The notes below the pieces were generated by a model. That model made no database searches and had not been told where the DNA came from. It worked only from the letters and a program-made list of their open reading frames with translations. The position numbers were made by a program, and so were the translations under genes. Positions 25,012-33,712 of a stretch of 64,000 nt of DNA are shown here, in pieces. Source of the stretch: an uncultured Lachnospiraceae bacterium (GTDB lineage Bacteria; Bacillota; Clostridia; Lachnospirales; Lachnospiraceae); the NCBI GenBank assembly GCA_902786515.1, contig CADADA010000014.1, positions 1 through 64,000 of the forward strand. Reading direction: 5' to 3'. The first letter of the stretch is position 1. The number at the start of each line of letters is the position of its first letter.

Positions 25012-26424
25012 ATGAGAAAAACAAAGATTATATGTACGATAGGACCGGCAAGCGATAATGAAAAGATATTGAGAGAAATGTGTGAAGCGGGAATGAATGT
25101 AGCAAGATTGAATTTCTCACATGGAACACACGATGAACATCAACAAAAGATTAATCTTATCAAAAAGGTAAGAGAGGATTTGAATCTTCCGATAGCGATT
25201 ATGCTTGATACAAAAGGTCCTGAATACAGAATTGGTACGTTTAAAAACGGAAAAGTAGAATTAAAAGAGGGAGAAAACTTTATATTTACTACAGATGATG
25301 TAGAGGGAGATGAAAAAAGAGTATCTGTTAATTATGAAAATCTTATTGATGAATTAAATATAGGTGACAGAATACTTGTTAATAACGGATTGCTGATATT
25401 TGAGGTTAAGGAGCTTAAAGGGAATGATGCTGTATGTGATATAAAAGCCGGGGGTGTAATGTCAGACAGAAAGAGCATGAACTTTCCTAATCACGTCATG
25501 AAAGGACCTTATTTAAGTGCGAGAGATAAGGAAGATTTACTGTTTGGTATTAAAAATGGTGTTGATTTTGTGGCAGCGTCATTTGTATCGAATAAAAGTG
25601 ATATGGAAGAGTTGAGAAATTTCCTTGATGAAAATGGTGGGGATGACATTGATATTATTGCGAAGATTGAGAACCGTTCCGGAGTTGATAATATTGATGA
25701 AATATGCACACTTGCAGACGGAATAATGGTTGCGAGGGGAGATTTGGGAGTAGAGATACCGTTTGTGGAAGTTCCGACTATCCAGAAGTATCTTATCAGA
25801 AAGTGCAGATTGTTAGGTAAAAGAGTTATTACGGCAACAGAAATGTTAGAATCAATGATTCAAAACCCAAGACCTACAAGAGCGGAGATATCTGATGTGG
25901 CAAATGCAGTTTATGATGGGTCTTCGGCGATTATGTTGTCAGGAGAATCTGCATCAGGCAAATATCCTGTAGAAGCGGTAAAAAATATGGCAGAAATAGC
26001 AGCCTATACAGAGAAAAATATTGATTACACGGAATTGTTCCAGACTACAAAGTATGAAATAAAGAGTAATATTGATGCAGTCTCACATGCGACATGCGCT
26101 ATGGCGATAGATATAAATGCAAAAGGTATTGTTGTAAGTTCTCTTTCGGGCGTTACGGTAAGAATGATAAGCAGGTTCAGATGCCCGGTTGATATTATAG
26201 GTATGACGACGTCAGAGAAAGCGTGGAGAAAACTTAATCTGAGCTGGGGGGTTACTCCTGTATTAAGTGAGGAATTTAATTCTGTTGATGTAATGTTTTA
26301 TCATGCAGTAGGTCATGCGAAGAGAATTTTCAATTTGAATAAGGGTGATAATGTTATACTTACAGGCGGACAGGCGAGCGGAAAATCGGGAACGACAAAT
26401 ACAATCAGACTGGAAAATATATAG
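25012..26424 (+). CDS. pyk: Pyruvate kinase
   Basis: This 470-residue pyruvate kinase converts phosphoenolpyruvate and ADP to pyruvate and ATP. The TKIICTIGPAS opening, the metal/substrate signature IIAKIENRSGVDNIDEI (about 215-231), MVARGDLGVEIP (about 239-250) and the TATEMLESM block are intact. It has the common short form and lacks the C-terminal PEP-utiliser-like domain found in many Bacilli. AAAGGGCTAAG precedes the ATG. The gene follows the HTH-aminotransferase fusion in the same direction, so pyruvate supply and an alanine-type aminotransferase may be co-expressed. Confidence 0.97.
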   Translation: MRKTKIICTIGPASDNEKILREMCEAGMNVARLNFSHGTHDEHQQKINLIKKVREDLNLPIAIMLDTKGPEYRIGTFKNGKVELKEGENFIFTTDDVEGDEKRVSVNYENLIDELNIGDRILVNNGLLIFEVKELKGNDAVCDIKAGGVMSDRKSMNFPNHVMKGPYLSARDKEDLLFGIKNGVDFVAASFVSNKSDMEELRNFLDENGGDDIDIIAKIENRSGVDNIDEICTLADGIMVARGDLGVEIPFVEVPTIQKYLIRKCRLLGKRVITATEMLESMIQNPRPTRAEISDVANAVYDGSSAIMLSGESASGKYPVEAVKNMAEIAAYTEKNIDYTELFQTTKYEIKSNIDAVSHATCAMAIDINAKGIVVSSLSGVTVRMISRFRCPVDIIGMTTSEKAWRKLNLSWGVTPVLSEEFNSVDVMFYHAVGHAKRIFNLNKGDNVILTGGQASGKSGTTNTIRLENI

Positions 26425-26485
26425 GGTTTAATATGTTAAAGCCTTAGCCTATAATGTGATATAAAAACTAACTATACAAAACATA

Positions 26486-26515
26486 TTGACATACTAGGAA
26501 TTGAAATGCTAATAT
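26486..26515 (+). promoter_or_regulatory. Promoter of the O-acetylhomoserine sulfhydrylase gene
   Basis: TTGACA (26486-26491) and TAATAT (26510-26515), 18-bp spacer. The spacer contains TACTAGGAATT (26493-26503), which may be half of a regulator site; which protein binds is unknown. No SAM riboswitch or T-box is visible in the 150-nt gap. Confidence 0.65.
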
Positions 26516-26578
26516 ATCACCATACAAATCAAACAAAGAAAAACAGATATTACATGTTGAAAGGAAATGGTGAATATT

Positions 26579-27889
26579 ATGAGCGAAAAGATAACAAGAG
26601 AAAACAGAAAGTTAAAATTTGAAACATTACAGTTGCATGTCGGACAGGAAAATCCAGATCCGGTTACGGATGCCAGAGCTGTACCAATCTACCAGACATC
26701 ATCTTATGTATTCCGCAATAGCGAACATGCGGCTGCAAGATTTGGCCTTACTGATGCGGGTAACATTTATGGAAGACTTACGAACCCGACGGAAGATGTG
26801 TTTGAAAAGAGAATAGCGGCTCTTGAAGGAGGTGTAGCAGCACTTGCAGTAGCTTCAGGAGCAGCAGCTATATCATATACGATTCAGAATCTTGCACACA
26901 ATGGAGAGCATATTGTGGCAGCAGAGAATATATACGGAGGTACATATAACCTTCTGGCACATACTCTTAAGGATTACGGAATTACGACAACATTTGTTGA
27001 TCCTTCTGATACTGAGGCAATAGCAAATGCGATACAGGAAAATACCAAGGCGGTGTTTATTGAGACACTTGGTAACCCGAATTCAGATGTTACAGATATA
27101 GAGACAATCGCAAAGATAGCACATGACAATAAGATTCCTCTGGTAGTTGATAATACGTTTGCAACTCCGTATCTTGTAAGACCGATTGAATATGGGGCTG
27201 ATATTGTTGTACATTCAGCAACGAAATTTATCGGAGGTCACGGAACGACAATTGGTGGTGTCATTGTAGACAGCGGAAACTTTGACTGGGAGGCATCAGG
27301 AAAGTTTGCTTCACTTACTGAGCCGAATCCAAGTTATCATGGAATCAGCTTTACAAAGGCGGTAGGAGCGGCAGCGTTTGTGACAAAGATAAGAGCTATT
27401 TTACTTAGAGATACAGGTGCTACATTATCACCATTCCATGCATTTTTCTTCCTTCAGGGACTTGAGACTCTTTCGTTAAGAGTAGAGAGACATGTAGAAA
27501 ATGCACTTAAGGTGGTAGAGTACCTGAATCAGCATCCGGACGTTGAAAAAGTTAATCACCCGGCTGTTACAGATGATGCTAAGCAGCAGGAATTATATAA
27601 GAAGTATTTCCCAAATGGAGGCGGTTCAATCTTTACATTTGAGATAAAGGGAGATGCCGACAAGGCAAAGGAATTTATCGATAATTTAGAGCTGTTTTCA
27701 CTGCTTGCAAATGTGGCTGATGTAAAGTCATTAGTTATTCATCCGGCATCAACTACACATTCACAGCTCACAGAGGAAGAACTTTTAGAGCAGGGAATTA
27801 AGCCGAATACCATCAGATTATCAATTGGTACGGAAAATATTGATGATATAATTCAGGATTTGGAAGAAGCATTTAAAGCTGTAAAATAA
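26579..27889 (+). CDS. metY: O-acetylhomoserine aminocarboxypropyltransferase (sulfhydrylase)
   Basis: The 436-residue PLP enzyme belongs to the Cys/Met metabolism gamma-family. It opens with FETLQLHVGQENPDP, has the NIYGRLTNPT motif and the PLP lysine at 216 in HSATKFIGGHG. The long insert near the C-terminus (PNPSYHGISFTKAVGAAAF) and the length separate MetY from MetB/MetC, which are about 380 residues. It makes homocysteine from O-acetylhomoserine and sulfide. ATG 26579 is preceded by GGTGA; ATG 26567 would add four residues. It heads a cluster with serine acetyltransferase and a homocysteine methyltransferase. Confidence 0.93.
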   Translation: MSEKITRENRKLKFETLQLHVGQENPDPVTDARAVPIYQTSSYVFRNSEHAAARFGLTDAGNIYGRLTNPTEDVFEKRIAALEGGVAALAVASGAAAISYTIQNLAHNGEHIVAAENIYGGTYNLLAHTLKDYGITTTFVDPSDTEAIANAIQENTKAVFIETLGNPNSDVTDIETIAKIAHDNKIPLVVDNTFATPYLVRPIEYGADIVVHSATKFIGGHGTTIGGVIVDSGNFDWEASGKFASLTEPNPSYHGISFTKAVGAAAFVTKIRAILLRDTGATLSPFHAFFFLQGLETLSLRVERHVENALKVVEYLNQHPDVEKVNHPAVTDDAKQQELYKKYFPNGGGSIFTFEIKGDADKAKEFIDNLELFSLLANVADVKSLVIHPASTTHSQLTEEELLEQGIKPNTIRLSIGTENIDDIIQDLEEAFKAVK

Positions 27890-27910
27890 ACTGAAACATC
27901 ACTATATATA

Positions 27911-27946
27911 AAAAGGCTTTCACAAAAATGGGTGAAAGCCTTTACT
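27911..27946 (+). terminator. Terminator after metY
   Basis: AAAGGCTTTCAC and GTGAAAGCCTTT pair around a short loop (27912-27943). The T tail is short, so some read-through into the next gene is likely. Confidence 0.75.
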
Positions 27947-27947
27947 A

Positions 27948-27976
27948 TTGGAAAAATACATGTTTTATGATAAAAT
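27948..27976 (+). promoter_or_regulatory. Promoter of the serine acetyltransferase gene
   Basis: TTGGAA (27948-27953) and TAAAAT (27971-27976), 17-bp spacer, 50 nt before the start codon. Confidence 0.62.
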
Positions 27977-28026
27977 GCATATATAATGAAAAAGCAAGTA
28001 TTCAAACATTTTTAATGGAGGTCGTA

Positions 28027-28917
28027 ATGAACAAGTCATTAAATGAGATAGTAGATGAAATCGTGGAAAGCTATGACAATCATGAGATTATTACAAAGAT
28101 AGATGATGAATCCCAGCCTAGCAGAAAGATTATAAAAGAGATAGTATATAAACTTCAAAAAATTATTTTCCCGGGATTTTTTGAAGAGAAGAACCTGAAA
28201 AGAGAATATATAAAATATTATGTTGGTGAACTTTGCGAAGACGTAGAATATAACCTTACCAAACAGATTGTGAAGGCATACAGATGTTGTTCAAAGTATC
28301 AGGATATGCCGGGAAAACAGTTAAAGAAAATGGCAGAGGGTGTGACAACAGAGTTTATGAGTACACTGCCAAAGATAAGAGAATATCTTGATACGGATGT
28401 GCAGGCTGCTTATGAGGGTGACCCGGCAGCATATGGTATGGATGAAATTATCTGTTCGTATCCGGGAATTTTTGCTATTATGACGAGCAGGATTGCCCAT
28501 GAGCTGTACATACTTAACGTACCGCTTGTGCCGAGAATTATGACGGAGCACGCTCATAATAAGACAGGTATTGATATACATCCCGGAGCATCTATCGGTA
28601 AATATTTCTTTATAGACCATGGAACGGGAATTGTTATAGGAGAGACAACTGTTATAGGAGAACATGTAAAGATTTATCAGGGAGTTACTCTGGGTGGTTT
28701 GTCTACAAGTGGAGGACAGAAACTGAAAGGGACAAAGAGACATCCTAACATAGAAGATTATGTTACGATTTATTCAGGAGCATCGATACTTGGTGGAGAC
28801 ACCACGATAGGAAGTGGAACTGTGATAGGGGGAAATGCTTTTGTAACGCACTCAGTTTCTGCTAATACAAAGGTAACAGTGAAAAATCCTGAATTGAACT
28901 TTAAGCAGGAAGGATAG
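28027..28917 (+). CDS. cysE: Serine O-acetyltransferase
   Basis: The 296-residue enzyme acetylates serine for cysteine synthesis. Residues about 1-180 are the alpha-helical N-terminal domain, longer than in the short EpsC/SAT forms. After it come left-handed beta-helix hexapeptide repeats with the serine acetyltransferase signature IDIHPGASIGKYFFIDHGTG (about 184-203) and the GVTLGG turn. His in HPGA and DHGTG are the expected catalytic and substrate residues. I chose ATG 28027, preceded by TGGAGG; the open frame upstream to 27928 has no ribosome binding site. The next gene follows after 6 nt. Confidence 0.94.
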   Translation: MNKSLNEIVDEIVESYDNHEIITKIDDESQPSRKIIKEIVYKLQKIIFPGFFEEKNLKREYIKYYVGELCEDVEYNLTKQIVKAYRCCSKYQDMPGKQLKKMAEGVTTEFMSTLPKIREYLDTDVQAAYEGDPAAYGMDEIICSYPGIFAIMTSRIAHELYILNVPLVPRIMTEHAHNKTGIDIHPGASIGKYFFIDHGTGIVIGETTVIGEHVKIYQGVTLGGLSTSGGQKLKGTKRHPNIEDYVTIYSGASILGGDTTIGSGTVIGGNAFVTHSVSANTKVTVKNPELNFKQEG

Positions 28918-28923
28918 CGGCTG

Positions 28924-30690
28924 ATGGACATAAGAACATATTTAAAAGATAATAAACTGATAACAGACGGAGCTTTTGGAACATATTATGTGAATAAAGG
29001 CGGCAAATTTGATATAATAGAGATGAGTAATTTCGGGGAACCGGAACTAGTAAAAGAGATTCACAGAGAGTATATAGAAGCAGGAGCAAAGCTGATTAGA
29101 ACGAATACATTTTCTTCAAATGCTGAGTTGTTTTCACACGATATAGAGAAAGCAGCTGAAAATGCAGTATGTGGTTACAGACTTGCAAAAGAAGTGGCAG
29201 ATGAATATGATGATGTATTTGTTGCAGCGGACATGGGACCGATTACTCCCAATGACATATATGATAGTCTTTCCGTTGAAAAACAGTACATGGAGCTTAG
29301 CAAAGCGTTCGTTGATAACGGAGCTGAAATTCTGTTATATGAGACGCTGTCTTCACTGGATGATGTCTCCGGTGTAATCAGGGATATAAAGAAATATTCA
29401 GGCAAAGATTTATTTGTGATAGTACAATTTTGCGTAAATCAGTACGGTTTCAGTAATGCAGGCAGAAGTGCTAAAAGTCTTGTGGAAGAATGCATGAAGA
29501 TTCAGGAGATTGATGCGGTTGGTTTTAACTGTGGCGTAGGTCCCGTGCATTTATATAAAATCATTGAGGACATGGGAATCCCAGAAGGAAAGTATATTAC
29601 GGCACTTCCTAATGCGGGATATCCGAAATTTTCAAAAAACAGAATGGTATTTCTGGACAATGAGAATTATTTTACACAAAAAGAATTAAACATTGCAGAG
29701 CTTGGTGTACATATTGTAGGGGGATGCTGTGGAACTACACCGTCCTATATAAAGAAGCTTTCGGAAGGTATCAAAAACATCAGTGAAAAAAAAGCTGATG
29801 TTATGGAGATAAAATCCGAAAATACAGAAGATAAAGTTAAGAATAATAGTTTCTTTAATGATAAAACAGAGAAACTAATCGCCGTGGAGCTGGCACCGCC
29901 GTCAGATTCAAATGATGATAAGTTTTTGGAGGCTGCCAATTATCTGAAAAACATGAATGTTGATGTGCTTACATTCCCTGATTCGCCTTCAGGCAGAACA
30001 AGGGCAGATTCAGTGCTTATGGCATCGAAGGTTCACGCATCGACAGGTATGAAGGTAATGCCGCATATCTGCTGCAGGGATAAGAATGCTATTGCCATCA
30101 GGGCGCAGCTTTTAGGAGCACATATGAATGATATTCATAATTTCCTCATAGTCACCGGAGATCCTGTTCCTACAATGATAAGGCAGAACGTAAAAAGTGT
30201 ATTTAATTTTGATTCAGTAGGAATGATGAAGATTATAAAAGACATGAACGGCGAACAATTTTGCAAGTCGCCGGTTACGTATGGCGGGGTAATCAATTAT
30301 GACAGATTAAAATTTGATGTGGAAATCAGGCGTGTAGAAAAAAAGATGGAGGCCGGTGCCCGGTTTTTCTTTACACAGCCCGTATTTACAAAGGAAGATG
30401 CAGAAAAAATCATTATGGTAAAGAAGCAGACGGGTGCAAGAATTTTGTGTGGATTTATGCCACTTGTCAGCAGGAATAACGCAATTTTTATCAAAAATGA
30501 AATGACGGGGATAAGAGTGACAGATGAGATTTGCGACCTGTTTAAGCCGGAAATGTCCAGAGATGAATCAGAAGACGTAGGAGTACGGATTGTGAAAAGT
30601 GTGATGGAGACTGTTTCTGATTATGTAGACGGATATTATTTCACATTTCCATTTAACAGAGTATATTTACTGGAAAAAATTCTCCACTAA
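28924..30690 (+). CDS. Bifunctional homocysteine S-methyltransferase / methylenetetrahydrofolate reductase
   Basis: The 588-residue protein joins two enzymes. Residues about 1-285 are a homocysteine S-methyltransferase (MetH-N/BHMT type) with zinc ligands in GFNCG (about 203) and GGCCGT (about 267-268). Residues about 310-588 are a MetF-like 5,10-methylenetetrahydrofolate reductase (ELAPPSDSNDDKFL, then HICCRDKN, then FFTQPVF). The layout matches YitJ of Bacillus. It would make methyl-THF and/or pass methyl groups to homocysteine, giving methionine. It follows cysE closely, and metY lies upstream, so the three genes cover serine to cysteine, homocysteine and methionine. Confidence 0.93.
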   Translation: MDIRTYLKDNKLITDGAFGTYYVNKGGKFDIIEMSNFGEPELVKEIHREYIEAGAKLIRTNTFSSNAELFSHDIEKAAENAVCGYRLAKEVADEYDDVFVAADMGPITPNDIYDSLSVEKQYMELSKAFVDNGAEILLYETLSSLDDVSGVIRDIKKYSGKDLFVIVQFCVNQYGFSNAGRSAKSLVEECMKIQEIDAVGFNCGVGPVHLYKIIEDMGIPEGKYITALPNAGYPKFSKNRMVFLDNENYFTQKELNIAELGVHIVGGCCGTTPSYIKKLSEGIKNISEKKADVMEIKSENTEDKVKNNSFFNDKTEKLIAVELAPPSDSNDDKFLEAANYLKNMNVDVLTFPDSPSGRTRADSVLMASKVHASTGMKVMPHICCRDKNAIAIRAQLLGAHMNDIHNFLIVTGDPVPTMIRQNVKSVFNFDSVGMMKIIKDMNGEQFCKSPVTYGGVINYDRLKFDVEIRRVEKKMEAGARFFFTQPVFTKEDAEKIIMVKKQTGARILCGFMPLVSRNNAIFIKNEMTGIRVTDEICDLFKPEMSRDESEDVGVRIVKSVMETVSDYVDGYYFTFPFNRVYLLEKILH

Positions 30691-30708
30691 GAGAAATGAG
30701 GGATTTAT

Positions 30709-31779
30709 ATGACAATTAAAAAACTATTGACGACCGAGGTAAAAGAAGGCATGGTTATCGCTACGGATGTATACGATAATCAGGGAAGACTTATTGTACC
30801 GAAAGAAACAAGGCTTGATGACTCGATTATAAGAAAGCTGGAAAAATATTCTGTTTTTCTTGTCAAGATACTGGAAGGATATGATGAGGAAAACGGCAAG
30901 AGAGAAATAGTCGGTTTTTATGAAAAATTAAGTTCATCTCAGGATTTTGAACAGTTTGAGAGTACATTTAACAAAGCTACACTTAAGCTGAGAAATAGTT
31001 TTTCTGATATAGCATCAGGCGTAACTGAGATTAATGAAAAAGAAATGCTTTCCGGTGTGCGAGATATCATTGAAGCAAATAAAAGTGCGAGTATGCTTGA
31101 TATGCTCAATTGCATGAGAGGGTACGATGACCTTACTTACGTGCATTGCATAAGTGTAGCGCTTGTGTGTGATGTTATGGCGGGGTGGCTCGGTATGAAT
31201 AAAGATGATACCGACGAACTTGTGCTTGCCGGCTTGCTGCATGACATAGGAAAACTGAAAATTCCTAAGCAAATCATTACAAAAAAAGGAAAATTGACAG
31301 ACGCAGAGTATCGTGTTGTAAAGTACCATCCTGCACTCGGATATGAAATACTAAAAAACACAAGCGTATCAGACAGGGTCAAAAAAGCAGCATTAATGCA
31401 TCACGAGCGTTATGACGGAGGAGGATATCCTTCGGGATTAAAAGGAGAAGAAATCACAGAATTTGGAAGAATTGTAGCTATAGCGGATGTATATGATGCG
31501 ATGACGGCGAACAGAGTATACAGGGACGGATTGTGTCCGTATGATGTCATAGAGCATTTTCAAAAAGATATGAACATTTATGATCCGCATTTTCTTCTGG
31601 TATTTCTGGAACATACTGCAGAAAGCTATGTGAGTAACAAAGTCAGGCTGAGCAACGGCGAAGAAGGAAAAATATTGATGATTAATAAGACTAACATAAG
31701 CAGACCGGTTGTCATGGTTGGGGACAAGGTCAGGGACTTATCAAGAGAAAAAGATTTAAAAGTGGTAAAACTTCTATAA
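30709..31779 (+). CDS. HD-GYP domain protein (cytosolic)
   Basis: The 356-residue soluble protein has an N-terminal region (about 1-100) of the kind often preceding HD-GYP domains (IKKLLTTEVKEGMVIATDVYD) and an HD-GYP domain: HDIGK near 179, HHERYDGGGYPSG near 231, and the DVYDAMTANR block. The metal ligands look complete, so cyclic di-GMP hydrolysis is likely. The ATG follows GAGGG 19 nt after the methyltransferase gene, so it may be transcribed with the methionine genes, which would be an odd pairing. A bidirectional terminator follows. Confidence 0.93.
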   Translation: MTIKKLLTTEVKEGMVIATDVYDNQGRLIVPKETRLDDSIIRKLEKYSVFLVKILEGYDEENGKREIVGFYEKLSSSQDFEQFESTFNKATLKLRNSFSDIASGVTEINEKEMLSGVRDIIEANKSASMLDMLNCMRGYDDLTYVHCISVALVCDVMAGWLGMNKDDTDELVLAGLLHDIGKLKIPKQIITKKGKLTDAEYRVVKYHPALGYEILKNTSVSDRVKKAALMHHERYDGGGYPSGLKGEEITEFGRIVAIADVYDAMTANRVYRDGLCPYDVIEHFQKDMNIYDPHFLLVFLEHTAESYVSNKVRLSNGEEGKILMINKTNISRPVVMVGDKVRDLSREKDLKVVKLL

Positions 31780-31780
31780 A

Positions 31781-31812
31781 AAAGTTCCGGTTTTCACGAA
31801 CCGGAACTTTTT
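31781..31812. terminator. Bidirectional terminator
   Basis: AAAGTTCCGGTT (31781-31792) and AACCGGAACTTT (31799-31810), perfect 12-bp stem with A and T runs on the two sides, between the HD-GYP gene and the convergent AraC gene. Confidence 0.93.
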
Positions 31813-31813
31813 T

Positions 31814-32698
31814 CTATGAATGTTTTTTTCTGCGGTATTCTTTAGGTGTAATATCGAATGTCTTTTTAAACAGACGATTAAAATAAGAAGCGTTAGATAT
31901 TCCGCACTTTTCAGCGATAATACCAACCGGATAATCTGTCTCTGCAAGCAGGTGGGTTGCAATATTAAGACGATACTCGTTAATATAATCAACACATGTG
32001 ATTCCCATATAAGATTTGAAATATCTCATAAGGTAATGTTCACTCAGTCCTGCAACTTCAGCCAAAGCGGCAATGGAAATCGTAGACTGGTAGTTGTTCT
32101 GAATGTACTCGATAATTTTCTTAATTGTAGTAGCATCGCTGTTGGTTCCTACTGATGTGTTCTGTTCAGAACAATATTCCTTAAACAGATGATAAAACAT
32201 CTTAAATAACTCGCTCTTAATACTAAGCTCAAAGAAATCATCTGCATCATTATAAATCTTGTGCATGTTAAAGAGACAGTTCTGCACATTCTTGTAGCTT
32301 TCATCTGACGGATGTATAACTACCGGAAAATCCAGTTTGCCGTCAAGCAAAGGTGTTAAGTACTTCATTGAACAGGCATCGGTAATCTGTGAATTAAGCA
32401 TGCTCAGACTGAAAACTACCGTAGATGATTCTGCAGGTATGTTGTTATACTGACCAAAACCGTGCAGTACCTTAGGTTTAATGATGACGATATCACCTTC
32501 TGATACAAGAATATTCTTTAAATCAATATTAAAGTTCATTCTTCCTTTTTTAATCATTACAATTTCAAATTCATCATGCCAATGAACCGGATAGTTCGTA
32601 TAGTATTCAGGCATCTTTGAACGATACCATACATAGGGCATCAAAAAATTACCATGCTGTCGGTCTTCTTTTAATTTTAAATATTCTTCACGTAACAT
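31814..32698 (-). CDS. AraC family transcriptional regulator with cupin sensor domain
   Basis: The 294-residue protein has an N-terminal cupin-like domain (about 15-130; VHWHDEFEIVMIKKGRMNF, then GDIVIIKPKVLHGF) and a C-terminal AraC DNA-binding domain (about 190-290) with two HTH motifs: AALAEVAGLSEHYLMRYFK and GIIAEKCGISNASYFNRLFKK. Such regulators usually sense a sugar or sugar acid and activate genes nearby, but no sugar genes lie next to it in this window. GGAGGAATGTC precedes the ATG. It has a long, structured 5' region (32699-33000). Confidence 0.93.
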   Translation of the reverse strand: MLREEYLKLKEDRQHGNFLMPYVWYRSKMPEYYTNYPVHWHDEFEIVMIKKGRMNFNIDLKNILVSEGDIVIIKPKVLHGFGQYNNIPAESSTVVFSLSMLNSQITDACSMKYLTPLLDGKLDFPVVIHPSDESYKNVQNCLFNMHKIYNDADDFFELSIKSELFKMFYHLFKEYCSEQNTSVGTNSDATTIKKIIEYIQNNYQSTISIAALAEVAGLSEHYLMRYFKSYMGITCVDYINEYRLNIATHLLAETDYPVGIIAEKCGISNASYFNRLFKKTFDITPKEYRRKKHS

Positions 32699-33077
32699 GA
32701 CATTCCTCCTGTATTCTGTTTAATATTTGATAACCCTCTTATTATTATGTAAAATTTCAAATCTTATATACATCACCCTGAAAACGGCTTATGTGCCGTT
32801 GAATTTTGTTTCCTCCTAAAACTTACCGGAATCGAAAGTGCGGATACCGGTAAAGCCTTAAAAACTTTTTCGTTCTCTAATACAGATGAGATTCTTATCT
32901 TGTTGTGGGAATCTAAAAGATTGAATAAAACTGATGTAGTCGGGCTGATATAGATAATGCTTTTATTCAACTCTAGAGATTGTTGTCTGTTAGCTGTATT
33001 ATAGTAACTAATAAACAAACAAATTCATAACTTTAGTGCTATTATATTACACATAAAATTATATGGCAATAGATAAT
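32699..33077 (-). other. Long structured intergenic region, possible leader or small RNA
   Basis: These 379 bases between the CYTH and AraC genes contain no convincing gene; an 81-codon reverse frame (33018-32773) has no ribosome binding site. Read on the reverse strand, a TATAAT box (33003-32998) could start a transcript of about 290 nt leading into AraC. Two hairpins are clear: TTACCGG/CCGGTAA with a 17-nt loop near 32823-32853 and AACGGC/GCCGTT near 32783-32800. Between them is AGGAGGAAAC, which resembles a ribosome binding site. I could not match it to a known RNA class. Confidence 0.4.
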
Positions 33078-33530
33078 TTATACAATTTTTTCTTTACTCA
33101 TGGTACTATTATGGTATGCGGTATCAAAAGTGACGTCCTCTCCAAACCACTCCGGGGGAGTAAAGTTATCGGCTTCATCCCGGCTTCTGAATTCAACCTC
33201 GGCAAGAACAAGCCCTTTTTTAAAACCTTCAAAAACGTCAAGTTCGATAGTGTGAGCTGTATCTAAAGGAATCAGATACCTTTTTTTAGTAATAACATTT
33301 CCATCAGCTTTTTTTAGCAGATGGTTATAGCTTTCACGGTTAAGTGGGAGATTGTATTCTTCACGCTCTATGAGACCTTCGCCCTTGTAAGTAAGAAAAA
33401 ACTCATCATCCTGCCGCCTGATTCTTATTACCGGGTCGGTACAAAGATATGCCTGCTGTATACTGTGATATTTGTATTGATTAATATCAAACGGAATATT
33501 GCTGATAAGATATTTTCTTTCAATTTCCAT
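33078..33530 (-). CDS. CYTH domain (triphosphate tunnel) protein
   Basis: The 150-residue protein opens with EIERKYLI, the ExExK signature that gives the CYTH/TTM superfamily its metal-triphosphate site, and continues with VIRIRRQDDEFFLTYKG (Arg/Lys lining the tunnel) and LAEVEFRSRDEADNF. Enzymes of this small bacterial type hydrolyse inorganic triphosphate or thiamine triphosphate, or act as adenylate cyclases; triphosphatase is most common in Firmicutes. ATG 33530 follows AAAGGAG; an earlier in-frame start at 33548 precedes that site. A good promoter lies about 50 nt upstream. Confidence 0.88.
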   Translation of the reverse strand: MEIERKYLISNIPFDINQYKYHSIQQAYLCTDPVIRIRRQDDEFFLTYKGEGLIEREEYNLPLNRESYNHLLKKADGNVITKKRYLIPLDTAHTIELDVFEGFKKGLVLAEVEFRSRDEADNFTPPEWFGEDVTFDTAYHNSTMSKEKIV

Positions 33531-33579
33531 TATAAATACTCCTTTCACTGATGGTTTTGATAATTATTTCACTTTAATT

Positions 33580-33608
33580 ATTTTATAACATAGAAAAAAT
33601 CAAGTCAA
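33580..33608 (-). promoter_or_regulatory. Promoter of the CYTH gene
   Basis: On the reverse strand TTGACT (33608-33603) and TAAAAT (33585-33580) are separated by 17 bp. Confidence 0.68.
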
Positions 33609-33634
33609 CAGACTTTATTGTTTAAATAACACGA

Positions 33635-33663
33635 TTGACAAAGAAGAAATTCTAAATTACTAT
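33635..33663 (+). promoter_or_regulatory. Promoter of the DJ-1 family gene
   Basis: TTGACA (33635-33640) and TACTAT (33658-33663), 17-bp spacer, divergent from the CYTH promoter. Confidence 0.72.
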
Positions 33664-33712
33664 TAGAAATATCGGGTGTACCGGCACATTCTAAACAAGG
33701 AGGAATATTTTA

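Noticed and set aside
26425..26566. A SAM riboswitch or T-box before metY
   Set aside because: The gap is only about 150 nt, mostly AT-rich and holding the promoter, with no conserved T-box or SAM-box pieces.
32773..33018. An 81-codon reverse-strand open frame
   Set aside because: No ribosome binding site before its ATG, it overlaps the structured region, and the peptide has no recognisable domain. Treated as non-coding.
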